The notes beneath the pieces were generated by a model. It did no database searches, had not been told where the DNA came from, and was given only the letters and a program-made list of their open reading frames with translations. From the NCBI GenBank assembly GCA_026874595.1, contig CM049310.1, positions 17,336,058 to 17,400,057 on the forward strand: a DNA stretch of 64,000 bases, in the 5' to 3' direction. This DNA comes from Sipunculus nudus (taxonomy: Eukaryota; Annelida; Sipuncula; Golfingiida; Sipunculidae). Shown one piece after another: positions 1 through 11,485 of this stretch. A program made the position numbers and the translations under genes. Each line of letters starts with the position of its first letter. Positions within the stretch are counted from its first letter, which is position 1.

Positions 1-3000
1 TGTCAAAATGTTTATCCCAGACAAGAGCAAGACCCATGCATTCATTGGTATACTGGGGTAACTGGGCCAACTTTGGTCTGGCGAGCAATAGCTATCCTGT
101 AATTATGAAGCCAGACTTACACCTATCTCTGTTGTACACATCAAAGGTTTATTATTATTAATTAATTAATTACGTCAGAATTATATACTTGATCATCCTC
201 TGCTTTATAAGTTACATATTGCGATTATGCTTTCTGAGCCCGATCTAGTTAGTGTGGTCTTTTTTAGTGAAATATTTTAGGTACAATTTGAATCAATTGA
301 CTTTCCAGTGTGCCTGTGAGTCAGGGCAAACACATCACCGTCTGGGTCGCAATGTGACATTTACAAGACATCGGGGTATAACCAGGACACATCAGGAGCA
401 CACAGAGGAGATATTGGCGATGGTTTAGCAAGCCCCTTGAAATCACGTTACAGGGGCTAGATATCTGGAAAAAAATTTACATCGATTTTTGTCTGGTGTT
501 AAATTTAGGTTAGCCCATTTCAGGTTACCCCCGAAAATCAAAAATCGAATTCAGATTACCCTAATTTGGCTCAGGAGGAAAGAAATTCTAAGAATGTTAA
601 GCATAAGAAAAACTGTGTTGCTGGGGTATTCTAAAATTTTAGGTGGTAATCTGTAATATCTTTATCTTTTAGCCATTCTTGAATCGTGATACAAGTAATA
701 AAGAGGAATGCATTGCAGTGGTCTTCCACCATGTTGCATTCATATCGTGGTAAACAGCCCATAATCTTAACATTAGGCTGCGAATGATGAAGTGACACAA
801 TAGAATACATGTAAACTCACAACCCAAAATAAAACTCCGTCTGTATGTCTATGGAAATGACAGTTGGCTGGGTCCAGCAACATGTGCGAGCCATGTTTGT
901 ATACATGAGGTCAGAAATTCAACGAACATGCGGAGGGATTTACTTAAGTGCTGAGTTAAAACCGAACGTTTCTACCTCATGCTAGTCGTTGTTAAAAGGT
1001 ATACTAGTGGGCCATGAGGCGTTGTCAGAAATGACGAAAATATTTGCATGCCCATAGGGCCTTTAACTGCGTTCCTCGCTAAAGGATGTAAAGGCACTCT
1101 GATAGCCAGTCGTAGACTCTCCATTGTCAGAGGACCGAAATGGCGCTAAATAGAGAGCAAATCGAGCCACTCTAACGTAAATATTTCAGACCCCAAAAAC
1201 ATAATAAACCTGTTCGCACGCAAAACGTTTTCAAAACGATTTGGAGAAAGAGAATATAGGGGGTGCAACTGATACTTGAAAATATCAATAAAAGACCTTC
1301 TTCGTTTAATCTATCTAGATACTAGAAATTTTGCATAGTAAGGAATGCAGGCCTCCGCCATGCCTATAATCCAACATTCATTTGTGCTACAGTTTTTCTA
1401 CAGACTCGCATTACTTAATGACTTGTTATAACCTCATAGCCAGTTTTGTCTTATTATTCTAATTTTTTAATCAGTTTCATTGTAGTCAGTGTCTCAGCAC
1501 TTAAGAACAATAAAATGTATTTAGCGCTATGAAAATAAATATTTATAATAAGGAAACTACGTGTTTAAGGGTGTGTGTGCATTAAATGTATTTCTTGTGT
1601 ATTATATATGTATGTGTAATATATGTTTTAATATTTAAATAAAAAAAATAAAAACACACGCTCATCTTCTTAAGGTATAGATCTCGACAGGAGTGATCAC
1701 ATTAGCACATAAACATTTACAGTTTCGCTTGGCTGGTTTGTTATGAGGATTAACCTGAAGTCTGCTTTCTTTTTAATGCGCTAGGTTTGAGATTTTGTCA
1801 AAAATGATATGTTCATGCAGGTTTAAGTTGTTTTTTTTAAGTGGGTATAGGACCCCATGTGTTAATTTGGTAAGGCTTATTGGTGTAGGCTTATAACGAT
1901 ATATTTCAGATTCTACCCACAAAGTCTTTAGATTAATGAAAAAAAACAGCCACAGAAAAGGTTTCCTATCTGGGATGACATGTATTGACTGCAGCGAATT
2001 ATTTTATACCGTTGTATCTGTTGTTTGACATTATTCTGCAGGTACTTGCAGTGTTAAGGGGTGCCCCTATGAGTCTCGACAGTGGGCCGCGGGGCTCTGT
2101 GTGCTCTGAGATTATATGTTCATGGCCCCGGCTGGTATTGCTTTGGTTAGCGTTTACCTAAGCTTTGCTGGTGTCGGCTTGATACCCAAGTCCGGTGTTA
2201 CAGGATCTTCGGGGGCAATCAACGGACAGGACCGCGGTCTTAATTATTAACCAGGGAATTGAATACCTGGCTCCAAGGGTGCATGGAAACTCATTTATCA
2301 AACCATTTTCATTCAAACACATACCTAGTTTATCTAACAGGGCGACGGAAGCTCATGAATATTGAAAAGTTTTCAGCCGATTCTAAACGAGGGCTCCCGT
2401 GTTGTTTCACATCTGAAACTGAAGGGTGCGACGTATTGGACTTGAGTAGTTGGCCCCTTGGTATACGTAGATCGCATTGCGGCATCCTACTTTGCAGTTA
2501 CATCTGAACCACTGGAACAGGCGTATCTGCTACCAGGGCATGTTCAGCCCCACTGACGCTTAATGATACAGCCTCGTACAGCAAAAGCTACTCGTTTATG
2601 ACAGAGAAGTGCTCCAGGAAGCAATCGCATGCCGTTAGCGGCGGTAGTTGTATGCAAGGAAGGAAAACTGGATGAATTCCGTTTTTTGTGGCTTCGCCAG
2701 GATTATACAAGACTTCATTTACTCAAGTATTCACGTAAGTCTTTTTTTTATTTTCTTAAAAAAAACCGCTGTAGGTTCCTTGCCGACTAAATTTAGCTGA
2801 TTCAGCAATTTTTACAAACAAAAAACACTGGACTAGATCATCGGTTAAAGTTATTGGTCCATTTTTCTCCTATAAAGATCGCTGTTTTCCTGGTCAGGCA
2901 TTTGTTCTATTGATTATTCATATGATAAATAAATTATGCGTCCAGCATCTGAATGATCCATAAGAAACGATTAAAATAATATTTATCGATGTTTCTAACA

Positions 3001-3520
3001 GGTACATTAACCAGAGGATTTTAAACTATATAAATGCACCATATATTACCTTTGTGACTGGCCAGCTCAAGCCTTTTTTCAGTTTACATTAATTTTTTAC
3101 CAAATGGCAACATCATTCAAAGTGCAAATAAAATGGTTTACTTATTGGTTTATTACACCAACGTTTCTCCATTAGAATCAATCCATCTGTTTGCATTTTT
3201 ATAGCGTCTTAGTGATGATATCGTATAGTGAGCTATGTCCCACACACACTTATATAATAATGTAGAACGTTATATTTTAATACATTTAGATATAAATATG
3301 CTATTATTAAAATCGTAACTCAGCAGGAAATGCAGGGTTTAAAAATGGGATGATTTAGAGGGACCATATAGAAATCAAATAGAATAGCATTAAAGCCAAT
3401 ACTCTCGCCAAGGAAAAACAATCTAACTTGATTCGAACCAAAGTTTAAGGGGGTCTTTCTTTGCCCATGCTGTACCTGTCACACCGTTATACGGAAACGG
3501 GTTTGGTTTTTTTTTTGTGG
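1..3520. other. Anonymous AT-rich DNA, no gene seen
   Basis: No open stretch here has recognisable protein motifs, and no tRNA or transposon ends were seen. A short run at about 500-560 has spaced 'ttaccc' and 'ttagccc' motifs, similar in style to one near 6790-6890. The part at about 2040-2240 is noticeably richer in G and C than its surroundings but holds no recognisable element. Confidence 0.5.
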
Positions 3521-3539
3521 TAATCCTGCTAACTGAGAG

Positions 3540-4465
3540 ACAAACAAACAATATACGGGTTAAATATAACCTCATTGACGATATATTAATTATCAAGTTA
3601 AGTAATAGACAAACAGACAATCAGATACGGTTAGAAATATAACCCCATTGACGGAGTAATTATCAAGACACCTAAAAGACAAACAGATACTGGGTGAAAC
3701 ATTCTCTCGCTGACTGAAATAATTATCAAGGTTGTTACGGGGTGACATAAAAGCGGACCGAACCGTGTCGCTAGTGAAGCTTGCTGTGCTATCAAGCGGT
3801 TGGAACGCGGGACTTGTGGGCCACCGTTATGGGTTCGAATCCCGGATCGGCCCAGTATTTTCCCCTGCACAATTCGTCTTCGTAACAAGGTAAATGAAAG
3901 ACAGACAAACAGATACGGGTTAAATATAACCTCATTGACGATAATAATAATCATGATATCTAAAAGACAGAAAAACAGATATGGATAAAATATAACACCA
4001 ATAACGAAATAGTTACCAAGATAAATAAACGAAAGACTAACAGATAAGGATAAAAACATAATCTCATTGACGGAAGTGATTATAAATGTATCTATAAGAG
4101 ACAGACAAACAGATACGGGTAAAATATAACCTCACTGACGAAATAGTTGCCAAGATTATTAAAAGATAGAAAAACAGATAAGGGTAAAATCATAACCTCT
4201 TTGATGGAAGTGATAATCAATGTATCTAAGAGACAGAAAAACAGATACGGGTAAAATATAACCTTACTGACGAAATAGTTACCAAGCAAAGAAGGAAAGA
4301 CAAACAGATCAGGGTAAAAACATAACGTAATTGACGGGAGTGATCACCATTATATCCAAAAGTCAGACAAACAGATAAGAGTAAAAACATAACCTCTTTA
4401 ACGTAAGTAATAATTAAGGAATCTAAACGACAGACAAATAAATATGGGTTAAAGCCAAATCTCCT
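3540..4465. repeat. ~66 bp minisatellite with alternating A/B subunits
   Basis: About thirteen copies of a unit with core 'agacaaacagatacgggt' recur every 62-72 bases (anchors near 3553, 3625, 3687, 3913, 3979, 4044, 4113, 4178, 4245, 4308, 4375). From about 3979 two subtypes alternate. One carries 'gacgaaatagtt.ccaag'; the other carries 'gacggaagtgat' followed by 'atgtatctaagagacag'. The real period there is thus a dimer of about 133 bases. The array is interrupted by the tRNA-like element at 3733-3887. Open frames across it on the minus strand are by-products of the repeat. Confidence 0.85.
3733..3887 (+). mobile_element. 155 bp tRNA-like, LTR-like short element, copy 1
   Basis: The element starts TGTTACG and ends CGTAACA, so its outer 7 bases are inverted repeats and it has the TG...CA form of an LTR. 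The 4 bases AGGT flank it on both sides (3729-3732 and 3888-3891). Inside is a tRNA-like segment with a Pol III B box GGTTCGAATCC at 3832-3842 and a damaged A box near 3790 (TATCAAGCGG). It sits inside a minisatellite, and joining the flanks restores the minisatellite unit, which gives a natural empty site. It could instead be a tRNA-derived SINE with fortuitous ends, but no A-rich or simple-repeat tail is present. Confidence 0.75.
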
Positions 4466-4469
4466 TCGC

Positions 4470-5425
4470 GGAGGCAATAACCACAGGACTGTCAATAAAA
4501 TGAATGTAGTTGAACTTGAAAGGGTATATACACATAGGTCTGTGTCCTCTTAAAACCAATTTTTCCATTCAATCTTATCGAGACTGGACAGATTTCCGTC
4601 CCTGTAGTCTCCAATTACCCTCACAGTGTCAATCATTAAAACCCCATTCTAGCATGTCTGTGATGTGGACGTTGTTCTTTCGCCACCATGTAGGCGCCCT
4701 AACCAGACATATGAGACCCACACAAGGGTTTACATAAGCACCTATTTCACGAACAAAATAGACATTTGGTCAATGCAAATTAACTATATCTGTTTTTAAT
4801 TTTTTTATTTTGTTTGTCCACATGAAGGCAACGTTCTTGCGAGTATACGTTTCCATCTTCTTGACATCGTTTCAGTGCGCCCTCTGGTTGACTCTGCTCG
4901 GGCGTGGTTTTCTTAACCAGCCACCAGGAATAGGGTGCTAACGATAAATTATCTTAAGTAACGATACGAATTGCCAAACTTTGCTTATGATACTATACAC
5001 GATGCGACACTTATATGAGACACTTTACTTTATATCCCAAGCCGAATTATTGTATGAATTTAGAAAATATTTAAGCTTACTTTCATAAAATCTATTTTGA
5101 AACCATTCTAAATAAAATTGGTTTCAAAACGATTTGCCATTCAGATGCCGTCCAATTAGTTTCTTTCAAATGATGTTTGAGCGTCGATGCCTTATTCATG
5201 GTGCTGAAATCACATGTTTGATATTACACTTTGTTTTCCATACTTTGATCAAATTATCGTCGACGTATCGATAAAGGGACACCTGATTTACCGATAACTA
5301 AATGATATTTGTTTTTGTGTCTCGTGTCGGTGCAAACATAACCAGGAGGGCGTTTAGTCCATTGGCCAGTAGGAGTATAGCTCCCACCACAGGGGGAAAT
5401 TTCAAGACCCTAATTTTCTTATACC
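4470..5425. other. Anonymous DNA, nothing recognised
   Basis: No coding motifs, RNA genes or transposon ends were seen. The short open frame near 4510-4737 shows no recognisable features. Confidence 0.45.
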
Positions 5426-5428
5426 TAG

Positions 5429-6010
5429 AGGTCCCTAGTTTGTGGAAACGAACGTGAATTAAGGCTGATTTTTTTTAGGAATGGCCCATTTTATCTAATC
5501 GCGCCAAAGTGCTAAAGTTTACGACTGAAGGAAATCGGTTAAGGAGGTAGGGTCACACAATCGACTGTAACTTTATTAATAGTAGTCCTATGATGGTAAA
5601 AAAACATCATTTTACTCCCTTTTTATTGCTAAACGAAATAGATGTAACTGTGTTTGGATGTGTTACAGGTTTTATTAAGTGCAGTTATATCCATTTTGCA
5701 AAATAATTTTTTTTTTCGGATGAGCATTTTTGCACAAAAAGTGTTGAAACAATTAATTATATGGATTTTCTTCGTAATATGAGTACATTATATATTATTT
5801 CCTAAGGTCCCCAAATTATGAAAATGAATGTTGGTGATATAAACACGGTTGATTTTTCGAGAAAAGGCCCTTTAATCATAATGCGTCAAAGTGCAAATTT
5901 CGCGGCTGAGAGAAATCGGTAAGGAAGGAGTATGATCAGAGAATCCACTTTAACTGTCTTTATACTAGTCCGATGTTGGTGAAAGAAACACCATTTTTTA
6001 TCTCTTATTG
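5429..6010. repeat. Diverged direct duplication, ~376 bp apart
   Basis: Two similar stretches begin at 'aggtccc' 5429 and 'aggtccc' 5805. They share in the same order a 'gattttt' block, 'ggccc.tttaatc', 'gcgccaaagtgc' / 'gcgtcaaagtgc', 'gaaatcggt.aagga', and 'tagtcc.atg.tggt.aa' followed by 'acatcatttt' / 'acaccatttt'. Many substitutions separate them, so the duplication is old. No coding content was seen in either copy. Confidence 0.65.
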
Positions 6011-8489
6011 CGTAATAAGTAAGTTATCAATGTGCATGTAGTTTGATGAATTACTTGCTTATTAAGAGTAGTTTGTGTATTCATATACGATCTTTTCCTC
6101 GGCTTTAGAACTCTTTTTGCAGAAATTCCACTCCATGCACTGACACTTTATTGTCTTAATTTCATTACAACCCTGAGCCGTCTATTCTTATTATTTTAAT
6201 TAATTTACACCAAGAACTTGCCGTTTAATCAAAGAAAACAAAATGATTAAATCAGCCATAGCTCATCATTAAAAACCTATTAATCTAATGGCATCTACTT
6301 GAAGCAGGCAATATCGATTCAGAATCGCAAACAGAATTATTTTATGCAATTGATTAGCAATCTATTTTTTTCGAGGAAATTATAAAGATATTGATGCCGT
6401 TTTAGATAAAATTAAGGAGAGTTGCCTTTTCATCAAACATCTTCTGTGGTGCTTCTGTTTGATGGTTGAATTAGATATAATCGAGCAATCCATTCTGTAA
6501 CTACTTTAACAGAGATTTTTTGCGATTTTAAAGTCTCAAGTCTGAAATGTAATTGCTTCCATTCTTTTCTAAATGAATTGCGTAACCATTTAATGGTTGT
6601 TGCATCTTTACAGAAAGCTAAATAACAAAAGAAAGTAATCGTTTGTAAGAAATTCCAATAAGTTTCTTTTATGCTGTGTTATCTGTTTGTTTCCAACTTA
6701 TGCAGAGAACGTCGAGATTAATTACCGGCATCTCATAATGTGGAATATTATTCGGCTTTCTTAGAAAAAAAACTACAGGCTACAGCGTACACCCATTTCA
6801 GCTAACCCCCATTATAGGAAATCGATTTTAGATTTCCCCCGGGGTAGCCCGGGCCTTATTTCGTGTTTACCCCTCACTGCCCAGAATACCCCTGTGTGAT
6901 TAAGCTAAATGAGATATTATGCCCTTCGGTCATGTTATGTTAACTGATTGATACATGTGGACTTTTATCAAATACCATAATTTTATTTTATTTTAAGATA
7001 ATTTGTTTGGTCGAGATCGATACAAAAAACCTATATCTTGATATGATTGGTGAAAAAACGGGATGCTATGTTATCACCGCATATGATTTGTTGGGTGGCT
7101 TTTATATCGGTTGATATGATTAATTAGTAGTCGCGTTTTATCATTGCTCTAGCTGATTGGTGTTAGCTAGTTCGACCCTTCTGTCGTTTAAAGGATTGCC
7201 TCAGGGCAGTATTAGGGATAATATTATTGCCGGGTATCAGTCAATGGTCTACCTACATGAGCCCTTTGAGAAATCCTGACTGTCAGACGACAATACACCA
7301 TGATGGATGCGATAATCAGGCGTCATTTGGCTGACACTACCACATGTACTACAGTCGTGATGACAAAGCCTTTATTAAAGGTAACACATGCTAAGTATAA
7401 GTCCAGTTATATTAAATATACATAGACAGTAGGTAGCGATATTGTAAATAACGACAAACTAATAAATAGTAATGGTATATTTGTGTGACCTATGTGTGGG
7501 AATGTCTAACAGATCTCTTCGGGGAAGCACATTTATTTATGATCTGTCAATATATATGGCTCGACCTTTCAGACACTGTTTGGACCAGCTAATCAATAAC
7601 TACACATGTGAATCATCTCGTTACGTTAGAGCGACCAGACATGTAATATAATGAATATCCAGGGGCCGCTCGGGCGTGGTTGAAGTGTCGATTGGGGTAG
7701 AGTTAGCCCCCTCTCCCTTAGAAATAACTTTTTGTCAGTATTTTTTCAAGAATGTGCACCGCATTCCTCTTTTTTTTTAATTTGTTTTACTTTTCTTGAG
7801 GAATGGTACCTCGAAACGGTAAACATTTAGCTTTTACAAATTTTGGATCGAGCCCTGATATCCATTTATAAATAATAAATAAGCGTTCAAATAGATAGAG
7901 ATATATATTTCTTGTGAGCTGTAACAAAAGCGTACTCTCTAATGGGTGCACACTGAAAAATGGTGAGTATTCCCTAAAACCCAAATGTTATCAGACACTT
8001 TTAACAGTAATGGGAATGAGAGACTTATGGGGGACGTAAACTTTACGGGAATAAACTACATTACATTTTATAACCCTCTGGTGAGGCTGTAAAGGTGATT
8101 TATGTTTATTGTATTTCTAAGCTTCTGTAAAGACGTGTATTGGTGTCAAACCTAATACACTTTTTTCGAAACCATTTGCATTTTCATTGCGCCGCATGAA
8201 ACGGGGACCTGCAGTTCTTAATATTTATATCATATCATAGATATATATGGAGCGAATATTATTACATTTGGGTTTACTTAATTAATGTGCCTAAAACATA
8301 ATGTCGAATTTATTTAAATTTAATAGAAAAGTTTTTCCCGGATCCGCAGATACAGTACTCAATACTCCTTATGTTATCATATATATAGATTAGCAGAGAA
8401 AACATTTTAGGATATAATCATTCATATTTATTTATTTATTCTTTTCTCAGGTCCGCAAATATGGCATTTCATATTCTTTATCTAAGTAA
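6011..8489. other. Anonymous AT-rich DNA
   Basis: No supported gene. A C/G-rich patch at about 6790-6890 contains spaced 'acccc' motifs and a small palindromic 'cccccgggg', without recognisable element ends. The rest is unremarkable AT-rich sequence. Confidence 0.45.
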
Positions 8490-8493
8490 ATAT

Positions 8494-8648
8494 TGTTACG
8501 GGGTGACATAAAAGCGGACCGAACTGTCCCGCTAGTTGAGCTTGCTTTGCTAGCAAAGCGGTTGGTTCGCCGGACGTGTGTCCCACCGACCTGGGTTCGA
8601 CTCCCAGATCGGCCCAGGATTTTCCCTCATTTATTTGTCTTCGTAACA
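8494..8648 (+). mobile_element. 155 bp tRNA-like, LTR-like short element, copy 2
   Basis: This copy has the same length and ends as copy 1 (TGTTACG...CGTAACA) and is flanked by ATAT at 8490-8493 and 8649-8652. The Pol III A box is perfect against TRGYNNARYGG (TAGCAAAGCGG, 8551-8561). The B box GGTTCGACTCC is at 8594-8604. Upstream of the A box an imperfect hairpin is formed by 'gctag' and 'ctagc' arms. The spacing from A to B box, 43 bases start to start, is in the range of real tRNA genes. The flanks are AT-rich, so ATAT alone is weak evidence of a target duplication. Confidence 0.75.
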
Positions 8649-9275
8649 ATATACAAATGTGCAGATATCATGTATATATCCGTATTAGCGTTCGAACTCC
8701 TTTTCAGGATTCGCTGAGTACCTGCGAACATCTGGTATTTCGGCTTAGCTTTTTTTTTAATGGAAGCTTAATTTATGAACGGCCTCCATAGTAAATTATT
8801 AAAGTCTGTGTTAATTTCCGTTTTTGCCTGCGACTGGAGGATTCTAGGGAAACTGAACGATGAAGAGCGGAAGGCGTGGGAACGGATATCTTTCACTTTG
8901 GAAGACAAGGGTCATGTTCTTACATCTTCTAATCAGCCACACGACTAATCTAATATTACAATTTTTAATGAGCAACCCACTGGAAATATATAGATCCACT
9001 GGTGCGATATATATAGAGTTTTATTCGAAGGGTCGTCAAATGGACTCAACGCTTTTACTGAATTTGCCTTGAACAAAATGTAAACCAGTATACCCTTCCC
9101 AAGTTTTTTTTCCGGATTTGATTTAAAAATTATTTCATTAGTAAATAAATTCAGTTTTCTCCCAGGTTTTATATAAGTATAATAGAAAAACATTTACTCC
9201 GCGACGGAATTTACTTGTTTTTTAAGTGCCGAAAAAAACATGGCATCCTCTAAAGTGATAGATATATAGAAAAAA

Positions 9276-9279
<4 letters not shown>

Positions 9280-9315
<36 letters not shown>
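9280..9315. repeat. (TA)n microsatellite
   Basis: An uninterrupted alternation of T and A over about 35 bases. Confidence 0.95.
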
Positions 9316-9318
<3 letters not shown>

Positions 9319-10721
9319 CGTGATGTCATCTTTTTATTTTGTCAATGGATCTAACCTGTAGTCAGCTTAAACACTAAAAGAAATATCGCACAATCACATA
9401 AGAAATAAAGTTCATTATTTTTTAAAATTTGAAACACATGATAGGCGATCCATGCAAGGGAGATGCACAGAAACAAAATCATACAAGTTGTGATGCATTT
9501 AACAAAATATATCGTGAAACAAAGTAATGACTTTACTTGTAAGTGTGATTTTTTTTTCTGGGGTGATCTATAGAATTGTCAAAGACAGACCCCAAACAGT
9601 GCCTCAATGACAACTGAAGGTACAATCAATGGATCGCATGTACCTGCCTGTTTGAAATCAATGGATTGCGTGTCCATATCTGTATGATAACAATATATCG
9701 TGTGTTTCTCCCAGTTTGAAACAACAGTCCCTATAGAAATAACCGCGCTTAATGAAGTTGTATTAACCAAATCCGGTCTCTCTGAAGAATTAATTATAGC
9801 AGATCAAAGACACTTGCATGATTAAACTGTATCGTGATGGACACTAGTTAATCTTTGAATAAACATTTACCAAAGCCATGGCACTGCTTTATTTCGCACA
9901 TATGCTGATTTCATACATATCATCACCCCTACAATTGCTTTGCTGTAGCAGGCTTTGAAGACAAAAGTCAGAACCAAAGACAACGCCCAACATGTCTTGG
10001 CGAGAAGCCGATCGTTTTGTCCCTAAGTCTTGAGCGAGTCTATCGATATGTCAGAGTGGCGTGCCTCACAATAGCGGGAATTGCACTATAAATCTCAACG
10101 AGAATGCAAATATATTCTTCATTTTGATAGATCCCGGACGCCTTCGTGTTCACTGTTTACTAAAGATAAACCAGATCGCCCGTAAGATATTTTTGATCAT
10201 TTTCTTACAACACACATTCTTTGTTTAAAAATTCCGTAATAACTCACCATTTGGATATATATCACTGCATTTGTGTTCAGCTTCTAACCGTCTCAGGCAT
10301 GTCTCGCACGTGTTATATGTGATTGCCACAGAAGTTTTGCCTGAAGAGGAAAATACGGTCTTTATAGAGATGGGATCAACACTTTGGTAAGTACGTGTGC
10401 ATGTGTTCATGCCTTATGATAAGATGGTTAACTGGTTACAGTGCATGATGCCGATGAAGTCGGATGAATACTAGTAATTATTGCAGTGTTGTCCTCTGAA
10501 TCACTAGTGTGACGACAAAAAGTGGGCCAATCAGCCGAGAAGATGAGCCTGCCCAGTCGTGTATACACTGGTATCCTCTGCATGACCATGCTGTACATGT
10601 CTAACGAATACTGGTATTTTATTTCGTGATAAATCGGTTAAGGGCTTGATATCGCCTCCATATTCCGTATTGCAGCATATTGAGATATGGGGTAGCGTAT
10701 TGCGATACGTGTGCTTTCTAC

Positions 10722-10723
<2 letters not shown>

Positions 10724-10773
<50 letters not shown>
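10724..10773. repeat. (TA)n microsatellite
   Basis: An uninterrupted alternation of A and T over about 49 bases. Confidence 0.95.
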
Positions 10774-10776
<3 letters not shown>

Positions 10777-11320
10777 TATTGATATTATTATTAAACAGTC
10801 CTTATCATGTTAAATATAAAGAGACAATAAAAGTTTATGCAGGGGGCAATATTACTTACAGTTGTACTTCGTAAAATACTTTTGTTGTTGAGAGTTCTCC
10901 AGTCAAAGTTTAAAATTATTCTTGACTCCTTAATTGCTAGCATGTGCAAATCACTTGGCAATTAGTTTATCCCGGACTGTGGTTTAGCACAAAGAAGTAT
11001 ACAATTAAATCAATATGTGGGGCCATAAAAAATAAATTATATGTTTCTCAGGCCAGGCGGGCGGCGTTTTATTTGATGTTTTACCGTGAAAATAGCGTGA
11101 AATATCATAAATTATTTCTCAGGCACTGGCATAGAAATGACAAGTAATGAAAAATATGAGATAATAAACGATGTATAGGTATTATTGTCATAATTTTGAA
11201 AGGATCTTCGAAATATTTAACATTTTTTTTTTCTTTTACGTGCTGTATAAAAAAACAAAGCAGCTTTTATAAAACTATCTTTGTTGGTATTTCTGATTTA
11301 AATTTAATTGCAAAAGAAGT

Positions 11321-11481
11321 TGTTACATAAGTTGGTGACATAAAAGCGGACCGAACTGTCTCGCTAGAGAAGCTTGCTTTTCTAGCGAAGCGGTTGGAAC
11401 GCCGGACATGTGCGCCACCGACATGGGTTCGAATCCCGGATCGGCCGAATATTTTCTCCTGAGTAATTTGTCTTCGTAACA
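11321..11481 (+). mobile_element. 155 bp tRNA-like, LTR-like short element, copy 3
   Basis: Third copy, with ends TGTTAC...CGTAACA and a 5' end altered by a few extra bases ('ataagtt'). The A box TAGCGAAGCGG at 11383-11393 and the B box GGTTCGAATCC at 11426-11436 are both intact. A hairpin-forming stretch (GCTAGAGAAGC ... TTTTCTAGC, 11363-11386) precedes and overlaps the A box. Flanks share AGT, but a clean 4-base duplication is not visible. Minus-strand reading through this element gives the 'RSGIRTH' peptide often seen as an artefact of tRNA-like repeats. Confidence 0.75.
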
Positions 11482-11485
11482 AGTT

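Larger units (their letters stand above)
8653..11318. other. Anonymous DNA with two TA microsatellites
   Basis: The stretch holds (TA)n tracts at about 9280-9315 and 10724-10773. No coding region could be supported, and the short open frames in it have no recognised motifs and compositions typical of chance. Confidence 0.45.

Noticed and set aside
3790-3860. A true tRNA gene in the tRNA-like element
   Set aside because: The same segment occurs inside three 155 bp units with defined ends, the A box here is damaged, and no closed acceptor stem was found. A repeat is the better reading.
3631-4059. 142-codon minus-strand frame across the minisatellite
   Set aside because: It runs through repeat units and the inserted tRNA-like element. 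The repeated FYPYLF and VCL peptides mirror the repeat.
3540-4465. CRISPR-like array
   Set aside because: Unit-to-unit variation is spread along the whole unit rather than confined to spacers, and the DNA is eukaryotic. It is a minisatellite.
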